From NCBI RefSeq assembly GCF_001675165.1, contig NZ_LROS01000005.1, positions 45,262-109,261 of the forward strand: DNA of 64,000 nucleotides, read 5' to 3'. Source of the DNA: Clostridium ragsdalei P11 (GTDB lineage: Bacteria > Bacillota > Clostridia > Clostridiales > Clostridiaceae). A program made the position numbers and the translations under genes. The notes under the pieces were generated by a model. It worked only from the letters and a program-made list of their open reading frames with translations. It was not told where the DNA came from and made no database searches. Positions within the stretch are counted from its first letter, which is position 1, and each line of letters opens with the position of its first letter. Positions 38,243-47,315 of this stretch are shown one piece after another.

Positions 38243-38536
38243 ATGAATACCAATCAAAATAACTCAAATGATAAAGAAGAAAATACCCAGTATTATGATC
38301 GTACTGATAAAGATACTTATGCTTCTTCTCCTGCTTATTACTGCCCTGTATATAACTGCCCCTACAATCCAGAAATGATGGATGAAGAGGACGATTTTAC
38401 TGAATCAGGAGATGATCTATACAGACAACGTGGAAGAAGGAGAAGAAGAAGACGCAGACGTAGACACAGAATGCCATATTCTCCATTCATATTCCCAATT
38501 GTATTTCCACTAGATTTTGATGACTGGGATTGGTAA
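38243..38536 (+). CDS. Hypothetical protein with poly-Arg tract and acidic stretch
   Basis: A 97-aa protein of very uneven composition: an Asn/Asp/Thr-rich N terminus, YYCPVYNCPYN, an acidic MMDEEDDFTESGDD, an arginine run (about residues 57-72) and a hydrophobic-aromatic tail FPIVFPLDFDDWDW. SD GGAGG precedes the ATG and a terminator follows, so it is likely expressed. It resembles small clostridial spore or surface proteins in composition only; function unknown. Confidence 0.65.
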   Translation: MNTNQNNSNDKEENTQYYDRTDKDTYASSPAYYCPVYNCPYNPEMMDEEDDFTESGDDLYRQRGRRRRRRRRRRHRMPYSPFIFPIVFPLDFDDWDW

Positions 38537-38560
38537 ACCTTAATACTTCTATACCTCTTG

Positions 38561-38597
38561 AAAATAAGTACTTAATTAAATTTAAGTGCTTATTTTT
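38561..38597 (+). terminator. Terminator after the poly-Arg gene
   Basis: AAAATAAGTACTTAA pairs with TTAAGTGCTTATTTT (one mismatch) and is followed by T's. Confidence 0.75.
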
Positions 38598-38696
38598 ATA
38601 TTTCTCTTCAAAATTGCATTCTATTTTATTTTTAGCTTTTTTGTTATAAAATATTAATAAGTTAAATTTTAGTTATTAACTTAAGGGGGATAAAAT

Positions 38697-40094
38697 GTGA
38701 ACTTTAGAGTAGAAAAAGATTTACTTGGAGAAAAGGAAATTGAAACCTCTTCCTATTTTGGTATTAATACCGAAAGAGCTTTAGAAAATTTTAATTTACA
38801 GGGCAAAACCGTTAATTTAAATTTAGTTAAAGAAATTGCACTCATAAAAAAAGCAGCTGCCCTAGTCAATAAAGATTTAAGAGAACTTAAAATTGAAAAA
38901 GCTGATGCCATAATTAAAGCTAGTGAAGAAGTTATCGGTGGCAAATTTGACGATCAATTTAAGTTAAGTGCATTTCAAGGTGGAGCCGGCACATCCACAA
39001 ATATGAATGTAAATGAAGTCATAGCAAACAGAGCTATAGAGCTACTAGGTGGTAAAAAGGGAGATTACTCATTAGTACATCCTTTAAATGATGTAAATAT
39101 GTCTCAATCTACAAATGATGTTTATCCTACTGCTCTTAGAATTGCAGCTATACGCCGCATAAGAAAGTTAAGCAGTTGTCTGTCTGATCTTCAGGAAGAG
39201 CTTCAAGTTAAAGAAAACGATTTTTCAGATATATTGAAATTAGGTAGAACCCAACTAATGGATGCGCTTCCCATGATGGTAGGACAAGGTTTTGGTGCTT
39301 ACGCCAAAGCAATATCTCGAGATAGATGGAGAATATATAAAGTAGAAGAAAGACTCAGGGAAATCAACATAGGCGGTACCGCTATAGGTACAGGTCTTAA
39401 TGCAACTAATAAATTTATATATAAGATAACAGATGTACTTCAAGACTTAACCGGCCTTGGAATTGCCCGTTCCGATTATCCTATGGATGTTACTCAAAAT
39501 TGTGATGTATTTGTTGAGGTCTCAGGACTTTTAAAGTCCCTAGCCTGCAATCTTTTAAAAATTTCAAATGATTTAAGGCTTTTAAATTCGGGACCCCGGG
39601 GAGGAATAGGAGAAATCATTCTTCCAAAGGTACAAGCAGGTTCAACCATCATGCCGGGAAAAGTCAATCCAGTCATAGCTGAAATGGTAGCACAGGTAAG
39701 TATGAGAGTAATATCAAACGACACAGCAATTACTATGGCCAGCAGTTCAGGTCAATTGGAGTTAAATGCATTCACTCCACTCATTGCAGAATGTCTACTT
39801 GAATCCCTAGAACTTTTAGAAAGAACAGTTACACTATTTAGGGAAAAGTGCATTAGCGGAATCAAAGTAAATGAAGAAAATTGTAAAAAAAATCTTGAAA
39901 ATTCCACAGCACTGGTAACTGCATTAGTACATTACATAGGTTATGATAAGGCTAGTGAGCTTGCAAAGAAAGCCTTGAAAAATCATAAAACTATAAGAGA
40001 AATTCTATATGAAGAAAAAATACTGCCTAAGGAAAAAATAGATGAAATAATAAATCCATATCAGCTGACAAAACCAGGTATACCTGGCAAATAA
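38697..40094 (+). CDS. aspA: Aspartate ammonia-lyase
   Basis: Aspartase/fumarase superfamily enzyme releasing ammonium from aspartate. Family motifs: LGEKEIETSSYFGINTERAL, FQGGAGTSTNMNVNEVIANRA (parts), VHPLNDVNMSQSTNDVYPTAL, and the SS-loop AGSTIMPGKVNPV. The first Ser of that loop is kept and the second is Thr. Start is GTG with AAGGGGG upstream. The stop lies 19 bp before hydF, so the two form an operon. Confidence 0.88.
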   Translation: MNFRVEKDLLGEKEIETSSYFGINTERALENFNLQGKTVNLNLVKEIALIKKAAALVNKDLRELKIEKADAIIKASEEVIGGKFDDQFKLSAFQGGAGTSTNMNVNEVIANRAIELLGGKKGDYSLVHPLNDVNMSQSTNDVYPTALRIAAIRRIRKLSSCLSDLQEELQVKENDFSDILKLGRTQLMDALPMMVGQGFGAYAKAISRDRWRIYKVEERLREINIGGTAIGTGLNATNKFIYKITDVLQDLTGLGIARSDYPMDVTQNCDVFVEVSGLLKSLACNLLKISNDLRLLNSGPRGGIGEIILPKVQAGSTIMPGKVNPVIAEMVAQVSMRVISNDTAITMASSSGQLELNAFTPLIAECLLESLELLERTVTLFREKCISGIKVNEENCKKNLENSTALVTALVHYIGYDKASELAKKALKNHKTIREILYEEKILPKEKIDEIINPYQLTKPGIPGK

Positions 40095-40113
40095 ATATTG
40101 GAGGAGATTACTT

Positions 40114-41349
40114 ATGAGTTTAAATGAAACACCTCGCTCAGTAAGAACACATATAGCACTCTTTGGCAAAAGGAATGCTGGCAAATCAAGTATTATAAAC
40201 GCTTTAACAGGCCAAGATATAGCCATCGTATCAGACGTAAGGGGTACTACTACAGATCCAGTCTATAAATCTATGGAGATACTTCCCATAGGTCCCTGTG
40301 TAATAATAGATACCGCAGGCCTTGATGATGAAGGCGAACTCGGCGAACTTAGAAAAGAAAAAACATTAAGCGTTTTAAATAAAACTGACATATCAATAAT
40401 TGTAATAGATTCAACTGTTGGAATTACAGATTATGACGAGTCTATAATAAATCAAATTAAAAATAAAAAAATTCCCCTTATAGGAGTCTTAAACAAAATC
40501 GATGCTGCTGATATAAAAGATTTAGATGTAGAACATATGAGAAAAGAACTCAAAATACCAATTGTAAAAGTATCTGCACTTAAAAGAAAAGGTATACTTG
40601 AGTTAAAAAATCAAATAATAGCTGCACAACCTCAAAGTGAAGATAAATTTAAAGTAATTGGTGATTTAATAAACCCTGGAGACTTTGTGGTTCTTGTAAC
40701 TCCAATAGATAAAGCAGCTCCTAAAGGAAGACTTATTCTCCCTCAGCAGCAAACCATAAGAGATATACTGGAAAGTGATGCTACTGCAGTGGTAACTAAA
40801 GAATTTGAACTTAGAGAAACCTTACAAAACCTAGGGAAAAAACCTAAAATAGTAGTTACAGATTCCCAAGCATTTTTAAAAGTAGCAGCAGATACCCCAA
40901 AAGATATATTGATGACTTCCTTTTCCATACTCTTTGCAAGATGCAAAGGAGACCTAGTAGAACTTATAAAAGGAGTAAAAGCTGTAAAAAAATTAAAAGA
41001 TGGAGACAAAGTACTTATTGCAGAAGGCTGCACTCACCATAGACAATCTGATGATATAGGTAAAGTAAAAATTCCTAGATGGATACGACAAATTACCGGT
41101 AAAAAAATAGATTTTGAATTTTCATCTGGTGTTTCTTTTACAGAAGAAATAAAGAAATATGCCTTAGTAGTTCACTGCGGTGCTTGCATGTTAAATAGAG
41201 CCGCAATGCTTTATAGAATAAATACTGCAAAAGAACTTAATGTCCCTATTGTAAACTATGGCATACTTATTGCATATGTCCAAGGTATACTAGATAGAGC
41301 TTTAAAACCATTTCCACTAGCTAAAATGGCATGGGACGATGAAAATTAA
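40114..41349 (+). CDS. hydF: [FeFe]-hydrogenase maturation GTPase HydF
   Basis: Scaffold that accepts the 2Fe precursor of the H-cluster and passes it to the hydrogenase. The N-terminal GTPase has FGKRNAGKSSIINAL, DTAGLDDEGELG and NKID. The C-terminal Fe-S ligands appear as CTHHRQ and HCGACMLNRAAM. 411 aa is standard. hydE and hydG are not in the window. Confidence 0.95.
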   Translation: MSLNETPRSVRTHIALFGKRNAGKSSIINALTGQDIAIVSDVRGTTTDPVYKSMEILPIGPCVIIDTAGLDDEGELGELRKEKTLSVLNKTDISIIVIDSTVGITDYDESIINQIKNKKIPLIGVLNKIDAADIKDLDVEHMRKELKIPIVKVSALKRKGILELKNQIIAAQPQSEDKFKVIGDLINPGDFVVLVTPIDKAAPKGRLILPQQQTIRDILESDATAVVTKEFELRETLQNLGKKPKIVVTDSQAFLKVAADTPKDILMTSFSILFARCKGDLVELIKGVKAVKKLKDGDKVLIAEGCTHHRQSDDIGKVKIPRWIRQITGKKIDFEFSSGVSFTEEIKKYALVVHCGACMLNRAAMLYRINTAKELNVPIVNYGILIAYVQGILDRALKPFPLAKMAWDDEN

Positions 41350-41375
41350 ATTACAAGAGATATAATTATAAAGTA

Positions 41376-41416
41376 AAAAGCAGTTGGCTAAAATAATATT
41401 TCAGTCAACTGCTTTT
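41376..41416 (+). terminator. Terminator of aspA-hydF
   Basis: AAAAGCAGTTG pairs with CAACTGCTTTT at 41406-41416. Confidence 0.85.
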
Positions 41417-41425
41417 CACTTTATA

Positions 41426-41479
41426 TTGACTACACATCATATCTATGTTAAAGTATGAACGTGAATGATAATCAATCTC
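41426..41479 (+). promoter_or_regulatory. Promoter with Fur-like box
   Basis: TTGACT (41426-41431), a 17-bp spacer and TAAAGT (41449-41454) are followed at 41461-41479 by GTGAATGATAATCAATCTC. The latter matches 15 of 19 positions of the E. coli Fur consensus. A related ATTATCATTAT follows at 41490-41500. The site would lie at or just after the transcription start, which suits repression by iron-loaded Fur. Confidence 0.6.
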
Positions 41480-41520
41480 ATATGAAATATATTATCATTA
41501 TATTGTAAGGAGGCTTTATT

Positions 41521-41544
41521 ATGTTAAATTTCTATCATAATTAA
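41521..41544 (+). CDS. Micro-ORF MLNFYHN (possible leader peptide)
   Basis: A seven-codon ORF with a perfect AAGGAGG SD seven bases before its ATG, between the Fur-like box and the TTG start of the CWB2 gene (40 bp further on). Such a strong SD on so short an ORF suggests a leader peptide or translation-coupled control. It could also be a chance ORF or an eroded gene start. Confidence 0.35.
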   Translation: MLNFYHN

Positions 41545-41584
41545 ACTTTAACTAAATCAAGAAATGCTACGAGGGGGGATCTAA

Positions 41585-42895
41585 TTGAATTCAAAAAAAA
41601 TTATAGGCTTAATAATGTCAACAATACTACTTTCTACATCAACTGTTTTTGCGGAATCTTCATATACATTAAATCAAAAAAGAATTTTCGGAAACGACCG
41701 ATATGAAACTTCTGCACTGATAAGTAAGGAAGGTTGGAAAATTTCTTCCAATGTGATTATATGCAATGGAGAAAATTTCCCCGATGCACTTTGTGCTGTA
41801 CCACTAGCTAAAAAATATGATGCACCTATTTTACTTAACAATAAAGATAGTCTAAATCAAAATATAAAACAAGAATTAAAAAGATTAAATCCTGATAGCG
41901 TCACTATTATAGGTGGAAAAGGAGTTATAAATAGCAAAGTTGAAGATGAAATAAAATCCTCTGTACCTAATTTGAAAAAAATTGATAGATTAGGTGGAAC
42001 TGATAGATATGAAACTTCAAAAATCATTGCAGAAAAAGTCGGAAAAAGTAATAATATTGTATTAGTTTCAGGTAAAGTTCCGTCAGATGCACTATCAATA
42101 AGCTCTATAGCTGCAAATAAAAATATGCCTATATTGTTAGCAGATCAAAACAATAACGGTATACAAAATTATGTAAAAAGTAATTCTGTTACTAAAACTT
42201 ACATAATTGGAGGAGAAGCTTGTGTTTCAAAAGATATAGAAAAAATTGTTTCAAACCCTGAGAGAATATATGGAAAAGATCGTTATGAAAGTAACGAAAA
42301 AATATTGAACAGATTTCAAGACTCTATAAATTTTAACAACATATACTTAACTGCTGCACAGCATAATGGAATAGACCAATTTGCCGATGCTCTATCAAGT
42401 TCTGCATTAGCTGCAAAGAATTGTAACCCAGTGGTGTTAGTTAACACTGATATAAATAAAGATACTTTGAATCTTATAAAATCCAAAGTTACTAAAGAAA
42501 GCATTATAATTGCACTTGGTGGAGAAAAAATTGTATCTGCAAATCTAGTAGATACTTTAGTTAATATAAATAGCTCTCCTTCTAAAGAAAATAACACTTC
42601 TGAAAGTTCAGGAGGTTCAAGTAGTTCTTCTAATTCTAATGAATCCTCCTATACTGTATCTATGAAACAGTCATTTCCAGGCGCATTTACTTATGACCTA
42701 GAAGTAACCTCAAACAACGGTTCAGAAATGCTAAAAGGATATAAATTACTGTATGATGGAACAGTAATAGCTAGTGACGAGGATGGAGATGGAATAACAA
42801 AACCTCTATCTATTTTCTTTGGAGATGACACTGATAGATCCAAATTTCAAATTTCAAAGGATGGAAAATATATTAACTTTAGTGGAATAAAATAA
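41585..42895 (+). CDS. Secreted cell-wall protein with three CWB2 repeats
   Basis: The signal peptide is residues 1-23 (cleavage near VFA-ES). Three CWB2 cell-wall-binding repeats begin near residues 33, 135 and 227 (RIFGNDRYETS, RLGGTDRYETS, RIYGKDRYES). A Ser/Asn linker (~330-357) leads to a C-terminal ~80-residue module with DEDGDGITKP. CWB2 anchors proteins non-covalently to clostridial cell-wall polymers. The start is TTG with GAGGGGGG upstream. The next exported protein is 14 bp downstream. Confidence 0.85.
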   Translation: MNSKKIIGLIMSTILLSTSTVFAESSYTLNQKRIFGNDRYETSALISKEGWKISSNVIICNGENFPDALCAVPLAKKYDAPILLNNKDSLNQNIKQELKRLNPDSVTIIGGKGVINSKVEDEIKSSVPNLKKIDRLGGTDRYETSKIIAEKVGKSNNIVLVSGKVPSDALSISSIAANKNMPILLADQNNNGIQNYVKSNSVTKTYIIGGEACVSKDIEKIVSNPERIYGKDRYESNEKILNRFQDSINFNNIYLTAAQHNGIDQFADALSSSALAAKNCNPVVLVNTDINKDTLNLIKSKVTKESIIIALGGEKIVSANLVDTLVNINSSPSKENNTSESSGGSSSSSNSNESSYTVSMKQSFPGAFTYDLEVTSNNGSEMLKGYKLLYDGTVIASDEDGDGITKPLSIFFGDDTDRSKFQISKDGKYINFSGIK

Positions 42896-42909
42896 TTGGA
42901 GGTATAAAA

Positions 42910-44778
42910 ATGATAAGAAAAAAATTTATGTATTCATTGGCACTATCAACAATAATGATTTTAGGAGCAGGAAATTGTGCACTAGCAGAAAGCATTGATC
43001 AATTACCTAATATACAAGATAATTCTCTAGTACTTGGAAAAAGCTTATTTAAACTAGACAGTGCTAATAATTCAGTTTATAATCTAAATACTTTTGTAGA
43101 GTCATCAAAAACAGTAGACAATAAAAATGGAGTTTACTATAAATACAATGGAAAATGGTACACAGGAAAGGATATAGAAAGTTTTACAAATTTAAAAAAT
43201 GGTACACCTCTAGACACTATTTCAAATGATATCTTAAAAGTAAATGGTGAAGATTCAAGTATTTACAAAAACCATAATTTTTCATTTGATTGGTATCAAG
43301 ATGGAGATTACTCACATGATAAAGATGCTGACAATGAATCTATAGAACAATTTGTAGTAAATTTTAATCAAAATATAAACGGAAGTAAAGGGACTTTAAA
43401 AATCATAGTTCCAGACAACACTAAAAAAGATCCCTACGGAACTGATAAACTTGGAGAAATTATCATTAATTTGGATGGCTCTAATAAACCTACAGCTCTT
43501 GCAAATGTACATGGGGGGAAACCTGTATCAGGTTTCGTTGTAAAAAATAAAGGAAATGTAAACAGTCTATACATAGAACTTACAGAAGATTGGACAAGAA
43601 TTTTAAATACTGAAGAAACTGGCATAAATTATTACGATGCTAGAGTAAATGGATTAAAACTCACAGCAGAAAACCTAGAGGATGCAAATGGAAACAAACT
43701 CACAAATGCAGATGGTTCAACCGAGTTAACTGCAAAACGCAGCATAAATCTTGCAAAAGATACTCAAAAACCAAAGGTAATATATCAAAAACCTATATAT
43801 ACTTATATCGGTGAAAATGGTTTCCAGACTGCTGGAAATACAAGACTTGTATTTAATGAGCCTGTTCAAATATTTACACAAGAAATGGCAGATTCTTTAG
43901 AAAAATCAGGCGGAACCCTTCCCGAAATAGAAAGTGGATACAATCCTCTGACCCCTAGTCAACAACAACTTAAAGATAACAAATATGGTCTTCCAATATT
44001 CTCAGCTAAATACTATAAAGTTGATGATAAGGGAAACAACATACTTGATAAAGATGGTAATCCTGTAACAATCGAAGGAAAATATTCATTAATGGGTGAC
44101 ATACTTAAAACTGGTGCTAAAGGTGAGGACAATGGTGATAAAATTGCATTTAGACTAAATCAAATCCCTTTTAAGTATGATTTTGATCCACAGAATGAAG
44201 GAATCATTAGATTTAGAGATTTTGGTTCATTTCTAATAAATCCTGTTACTACATTAACTGAAGGTAAATGGAAACTAGTAGCTAAAAATATAACTGATGA
44301 TGCAGGAAACACTATGGATGATTATGTTTCTGATCCAATAGAAATTAAACCTTACTTCACTATAGAAAAATTGACTAAGGAAGGTATAAAAGTTCACTTT
44401 ACTGATCCTTTTGCCAAAAATACAGTTTTTGGAAACAAAGTAATTGTTCTTGTATATAAAGGTGATGATTTTGTAGGTATGGCTTATCTTAATGATTTAA
44501 AAGAAGGTCAAACAGAAGCAGAAGGTACTTTTACTAAACCACTTACAACTTTAGAGGGAACTTACAACATAAATAATATTATATATACAGTACCTAAAGA
44601 TAACTCTTCTTTAAATACTCAGGATACAACTTCAAACAATAATTTAAATACAAATACCACCAATAATACTGACAATAAAGATAACTCCTCTGCAGACAAT
44701 TTAAGTAAAGCAAATAATGAGGATACACTTAAAAATACTAAAGATCTATCTAATGACACTAAATTAAACCAAAATTAA
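42910..44778 (+). CDS. Large secreted protein of unknown function
   Basis: A 622-aa protein with a clear signal peptide (residues 1-27, GNCALAES). The middle shows beta-rich modules with DGN-type turns (DANGNKLTNADGS, DKDGNPVTIEGKY), an early YYKYNGKWYTGKD motif and a DDAGNTMDDYVSDPIEI segment resembling Ig-like domains of surface proteins. The last ~60 residues are Asn/Thr/Asp/Ser-rich. It has no CWB2 repeat or sortase motif, so its partner may be the upstream CWB2 protein. Probably iron-regulated if the Fur-like box is real. Confidence 0.7.
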   Translation: MIRKKFMYSLALSTIMILGAGNCALAESIDQLPNIQDNSLVLGKSLFKLDSANNSVYNLNTFVESSKTVDNKNGVYYKYNGKWYTGKDIESFTNLKNGTPLDTISNDILKVNGEDSSIYKNHNFSFDWYQDGDYSHDKDADNESIEQFVVNFNQNINGSKGTLKIIVPDNTKKDPYGTDKLGEIIINLDGSNKPTALANVHGGKPVSGFVVKNKGNVNSLYIELTEDWTRILNTEETGINYYDARVNGLKLTAENLEDANGNKLTNADGSTELTAKRSINLAKDTQKPKVIYQKPIYTYIGENGFQTAGNTRLVFNEPVQIFTQEMADSLEKSGGTLPEIESGYNPLTPSQQQLKDNKYGLPIFSAKYYKVDDKGNNILDKDGNPVTIEGKYSLMGDILKTGAKGEDNGDKIAFRLNQIPFKYDFDPQNEGIIRFRDFGSFLINPVTTLTEGKWKLVAKNITDDAGNTMDDYVSDPIEIKPYFTIEKLTKEGIKVHFTDPFAKNTVFGNKVIVLVYKGDDFVGMAYLNDLKEGQTEAEGTFTKPLTTLEGTYNINNIIYTVPKDNSSLNTQDTTSNNNLNTNTTNNTDNKDNSSADNLSKANNEDTLKNTKDLSNDTKLNQN

Positions 44779-44800
44779 TTCAAATATCATTTAAATTATT

Positions 44801-44837
44801 AAAGGAGCTAAATTAAGAATTTTAATTTAGCTCCTTT
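44801..44837. terminator. Bidirectional terminator
   Basis: Perfect 16-bp arms AAAGGAGCTAAATTAA / TTAATTTAGCTCCTTT between convergent genes. Confidence 0.9.
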
Positions 44838-44843
44838 AGTTTC

Positions 44844-46073
44844 TTAGATTTTAATAAACGGTGAAACAAAAAGAATTACTGAAAGAACAATTATAAATAT
44901 TACAGTTACCCATATGATAATATTTTGTAATCCATTGTTAACATATTCACCCATAAGTTCTTTATTATTAGTAAGTAATACCATAAATATTAATATAATA
45001 GGACATAAAATTCCTGCAAGCTGTTGGGTAACAAGCATAACCCCTACTAATGATACATTAGGTATCAATACTATTATTGAACTAAATATTATCATAAAAG
45101 TAAAAATACCATAAAAAGCAGGCGATTCCTTATACTTATGGTCTAATCCGCTTTCAAGTCCAAAGCATTCACATATTGCATATGAAGTAGACAATGGAAT
45201 AACCATACATGCAAGCACAGATGCTCCAAAAAGCCCAACTCCAAAGAGGATGGACGCATAGTTTCCTGCTAGCGGCTTAAGTGCCTGTGCAGCTTGGCTG
45301 GCGCTATCTATTTTTACTCCTGCTTTGTATAAGGTAACAGCAGTACATATTATTATAAAAAATGCAACCAAATTTCCCCAAACGGAACCTAAATATACAT
45401 CCAATTTTTCATATTTATAGTCTTTTATTTGTAGTCCCTTATCTACTACAGAAGATTGAAGATAAAACTGCATATACGGAGTAATTGTAGTACCTATCAT
45501 TCCTATAAATGACAAAATAAATCCACTGTCAAATTTTAAAGTAGGAGTAAAAGTTGCTCTTATTACATGATTCCAATCTGGTTTTTCTATAAAACAAGTT
45601 ATTATATAAGAAAAAAACACAAGTGTAAAAGCTAAAAATATCTTTTCTATATTTGAATAAGAACCTTTTGTAATAAGGAACCAAACAACAAACGCCATTA
45701 CAGGAACCGAAACATATTTATTTATGCCAAACATATCCATGCTAGCAGCTATACCAGCAAAATCACCTACACAAACACCAAAATTAGCAACAAATAAAAT
45801 TAGCATTGCAAAAAAGGCAAGCTTAACGCTAAAATTTTCTCTGATTAAATCAGAAAGCCCCTTTCCTGTTACAACAGCCATTCTAGCATTCATTTCCTGT
45901 ATAACAGATAAGCTAAATGTTATTAATAACAGTCCCCAAAGCATGTTGTAACCATAGGATGCTCCAATAGTCGCATAAGTAGTAATACCACCTGCATCAT
46001 TTCCTGCATTTACAGTGATTAATCCAGGACCAATTATGCTTAATATCAATAAAAATTTATTTTTCTTTTTCAT
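44844..46073 (-). CDS. Nramp-family metal transporter lacking canonical metal ligands
   Basis: A 409-aa protein with about eleven hydrophobic segments. TM1 has GPGLITVNAGNDAGGITTYATIGASYGYNMLWG: where metal-selective Nramps read DPGN, it reads DAGG (Asp kept, Asn lost). TM6 reads TTITPYMQFYLQSS where they have the metal-binding Met-Pro-His. Such changes are known from Nramp-related magnesium transporters (NRMT) and other non-canonical members. The substrate may be Mg2+ or another ion rather than Mn2+/Fe2+. Divergent from apbE. Confidence 0.75.
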   Translation of the reverse strand: MKKKNKFLLILSIIGPGLITVNAGNDAGGITTYATIGASYGYNMLWGLLLITFSLSVIQEMNARMAVVTGKGLSDLIRENFSVKLAFFAMLILFVANFGVCVGDFAGIAASMDMFGINKYVSVPVMAFVVWFLITKGSYSNIEKIFLAFTLVFFSYIITCFIEKPDWNHVIRATFTPTLKFDSGFILSFIGMIGTTITPYMQFYLQSSVVDKGLQIKDYKYEKLDVYLGSVWGNLVAFFIIICTAVTLYKAGVKIDSASQAAQALKPLAGNYASILFGVGLFGASVLACMVIPLSTSYAICECFGLESGLDHKYKESPAFYGIFTFMIIFSSIIVLIPNVSLVGVMLVTQQLAGILCPIILIFMVLLTNNKELMGEYVNNGLQNIIIWVTVIFIIVLSVILFVSPFIKI

Positions 46074-46089
46074 ATTTTATTCTCCTATT

Positions 46090-46119
46090 TTTATATATAC
46101 ATCACATTTATATATACAT
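46090..46119 (-). promoter_or_regulatory. Direct repeat upstream of the Nramp gene
   Basis: TTTATATATACAT occurs at 46090-46102 and 46107-46119, a 17-bp period, in the 120-bp gap between the divergent Nramp and apbE genes. It might be an operator, but low complexity makes chance a real alternative. Confidence 0.25.
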
Positions 46120-46193
46120 AAATTATACCGTTTTTCCTTTAGTTGATGTACAAACATGAGTCATATATAATATAACATATGAGGTGATGTAAA

Positions 46194-47276
46194 ATGTTAC
46201 GAAATGGTCAAAAATACAATTCACAGATAAAATTCCATGTTTTAAAACTAATAGTTTGTTTGTCATTCATTTTACTACTTAGTTCATGTTCTTACAATAA
46301 CGCTTCTAATAATCAGCTCTATGAAAAAAACATAATAACGATGGATACGCCAATGGATTTAAAAGCCTATGGGACTAATGCTCAGAAAGCAGTAGATGAA
46401 AGTGTTAAAAAATTGTATCAACTAAATGATATGGCAAGTACTACTGTAAATAACAGCGATATTATGAAAATTAACAACGCTTCAGGCAAAAATTATGTAA
46501 AGGTTAACCCTGAAATAATTAAAATGATAAAACTCTCACAAAAATATTCAAAAATAAGTAGTGGTAAGTGGGATATTACAGTAGGTCCTATAATAAACCT
46601 ATGGGGAATAGGTACCGACAAAGCAAGACTACCATCGGATTCAGAAATTAAATCTAAATTACCACTAGTCGGATATGATAAGATCAAAATTGATGAAAAA
46701 AATAGTAGTATTATGCTGACGCAGCCCGGCATGGCCTTAGATTTAGGCGGAATTGCCAAAGGATTTGCTGCTGATGAAGTATTAAAGATTTACAAAAAAT
46801 ATAATATAAAAAATGGACTTATAGACTTAGGCTCAAGTTCTATATATGCAGTTGGTAAAAATGAAAGTAATTCCCCTTGGGGAATAGGAATTAAAAATCC
46901 TAGAAGCGATGATATGCTAGGTATAGTTAAACTATCAAACGAAGGACTATCTACCTCAGGTGATTATGAAAGATATTTTATAAAAAATGGTAAAAGATAT
47001 CATCATATACTTGATCCTGCAACAGGATACCCTGTAGATAATGGAGTTATGAGTGTAACTGTTATAGTTGACAATAATGTCTCTGATAGTAATACCACAG
47101 CCGACATCATGTCTCTACTTGTATTTGAATTAGGCCCTAAGGAAGGTTTAAATTTGGTAAACAAAACACCTGGTATATCTTGCGAGGTTACTACCAAAGA
47201 TAATAAGGTTTACACATCATCAAAGTTTAAAGATAAGTTTTCTGATTTAAATAAGAATTTTAAAATGGCAAACTAA
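46194..47276 (+). CDS. apbE: FAD:protein FMN transferase, lipoprotein form
   Basis: Covalently attaches FMN to threonine of target flavoproteins such as Rnf/Nqr subunits, outside the membrane. A lipobox LLLSSC lies at about residues 27-32. Core motifs: WDITVGPIINLWGIG, ALDLGGIAKGFAADEVL, LIDLGSSSIYAVG, STSGDYERYFIKNGKRYHHILDPATGYP (parts) and SDSNTTADIMS. The start has GAGGTGATG upstream. No Rnf genes are in the window. Confidence 0.93.
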   Translation: MLRNGQKYNSQIKFHVLKLIVCLSFILLLSSCSYNNASNNQLYEKNIITMDTPMDLKAYGTNAQKAVDESVKKLYQLNDMASTTVNNSDIMKINNASGKNYVKVNPEIIKMIKLSQKYSKISSGKWDITVGPIINLWGIGTDKARLPSDSEIKSKLPLVGYDKIKIDEKNSSIMLTQPGMALDLGGIAKGFAADEVLKIYKKYNIKNGLIDLGSSSIYAVGKNESNSPWGIGIKNPRSDDMLGIVKLSNEGLSTSGDYERYFIKNGKRYHHILDPATGYPVDNGVMSVTVIVDNNVSDSNTTADIMSLLVFELGPKEGLNLVNKTPGISCEVTTKDNKVYTSSKFKDKFSDLNKNFKMAN

Positions 47277-47315
47277 CATAGATAAATCATCTATCTAGAT
47301 TTTAAGGAGGACATT

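Noticed and set aside
41461..41544. FeoA/FeoB-type iron operon behind the Fur-like box
   Set aside because: The genes downstream encode CWB2 and other exported proteins, not Feo components.
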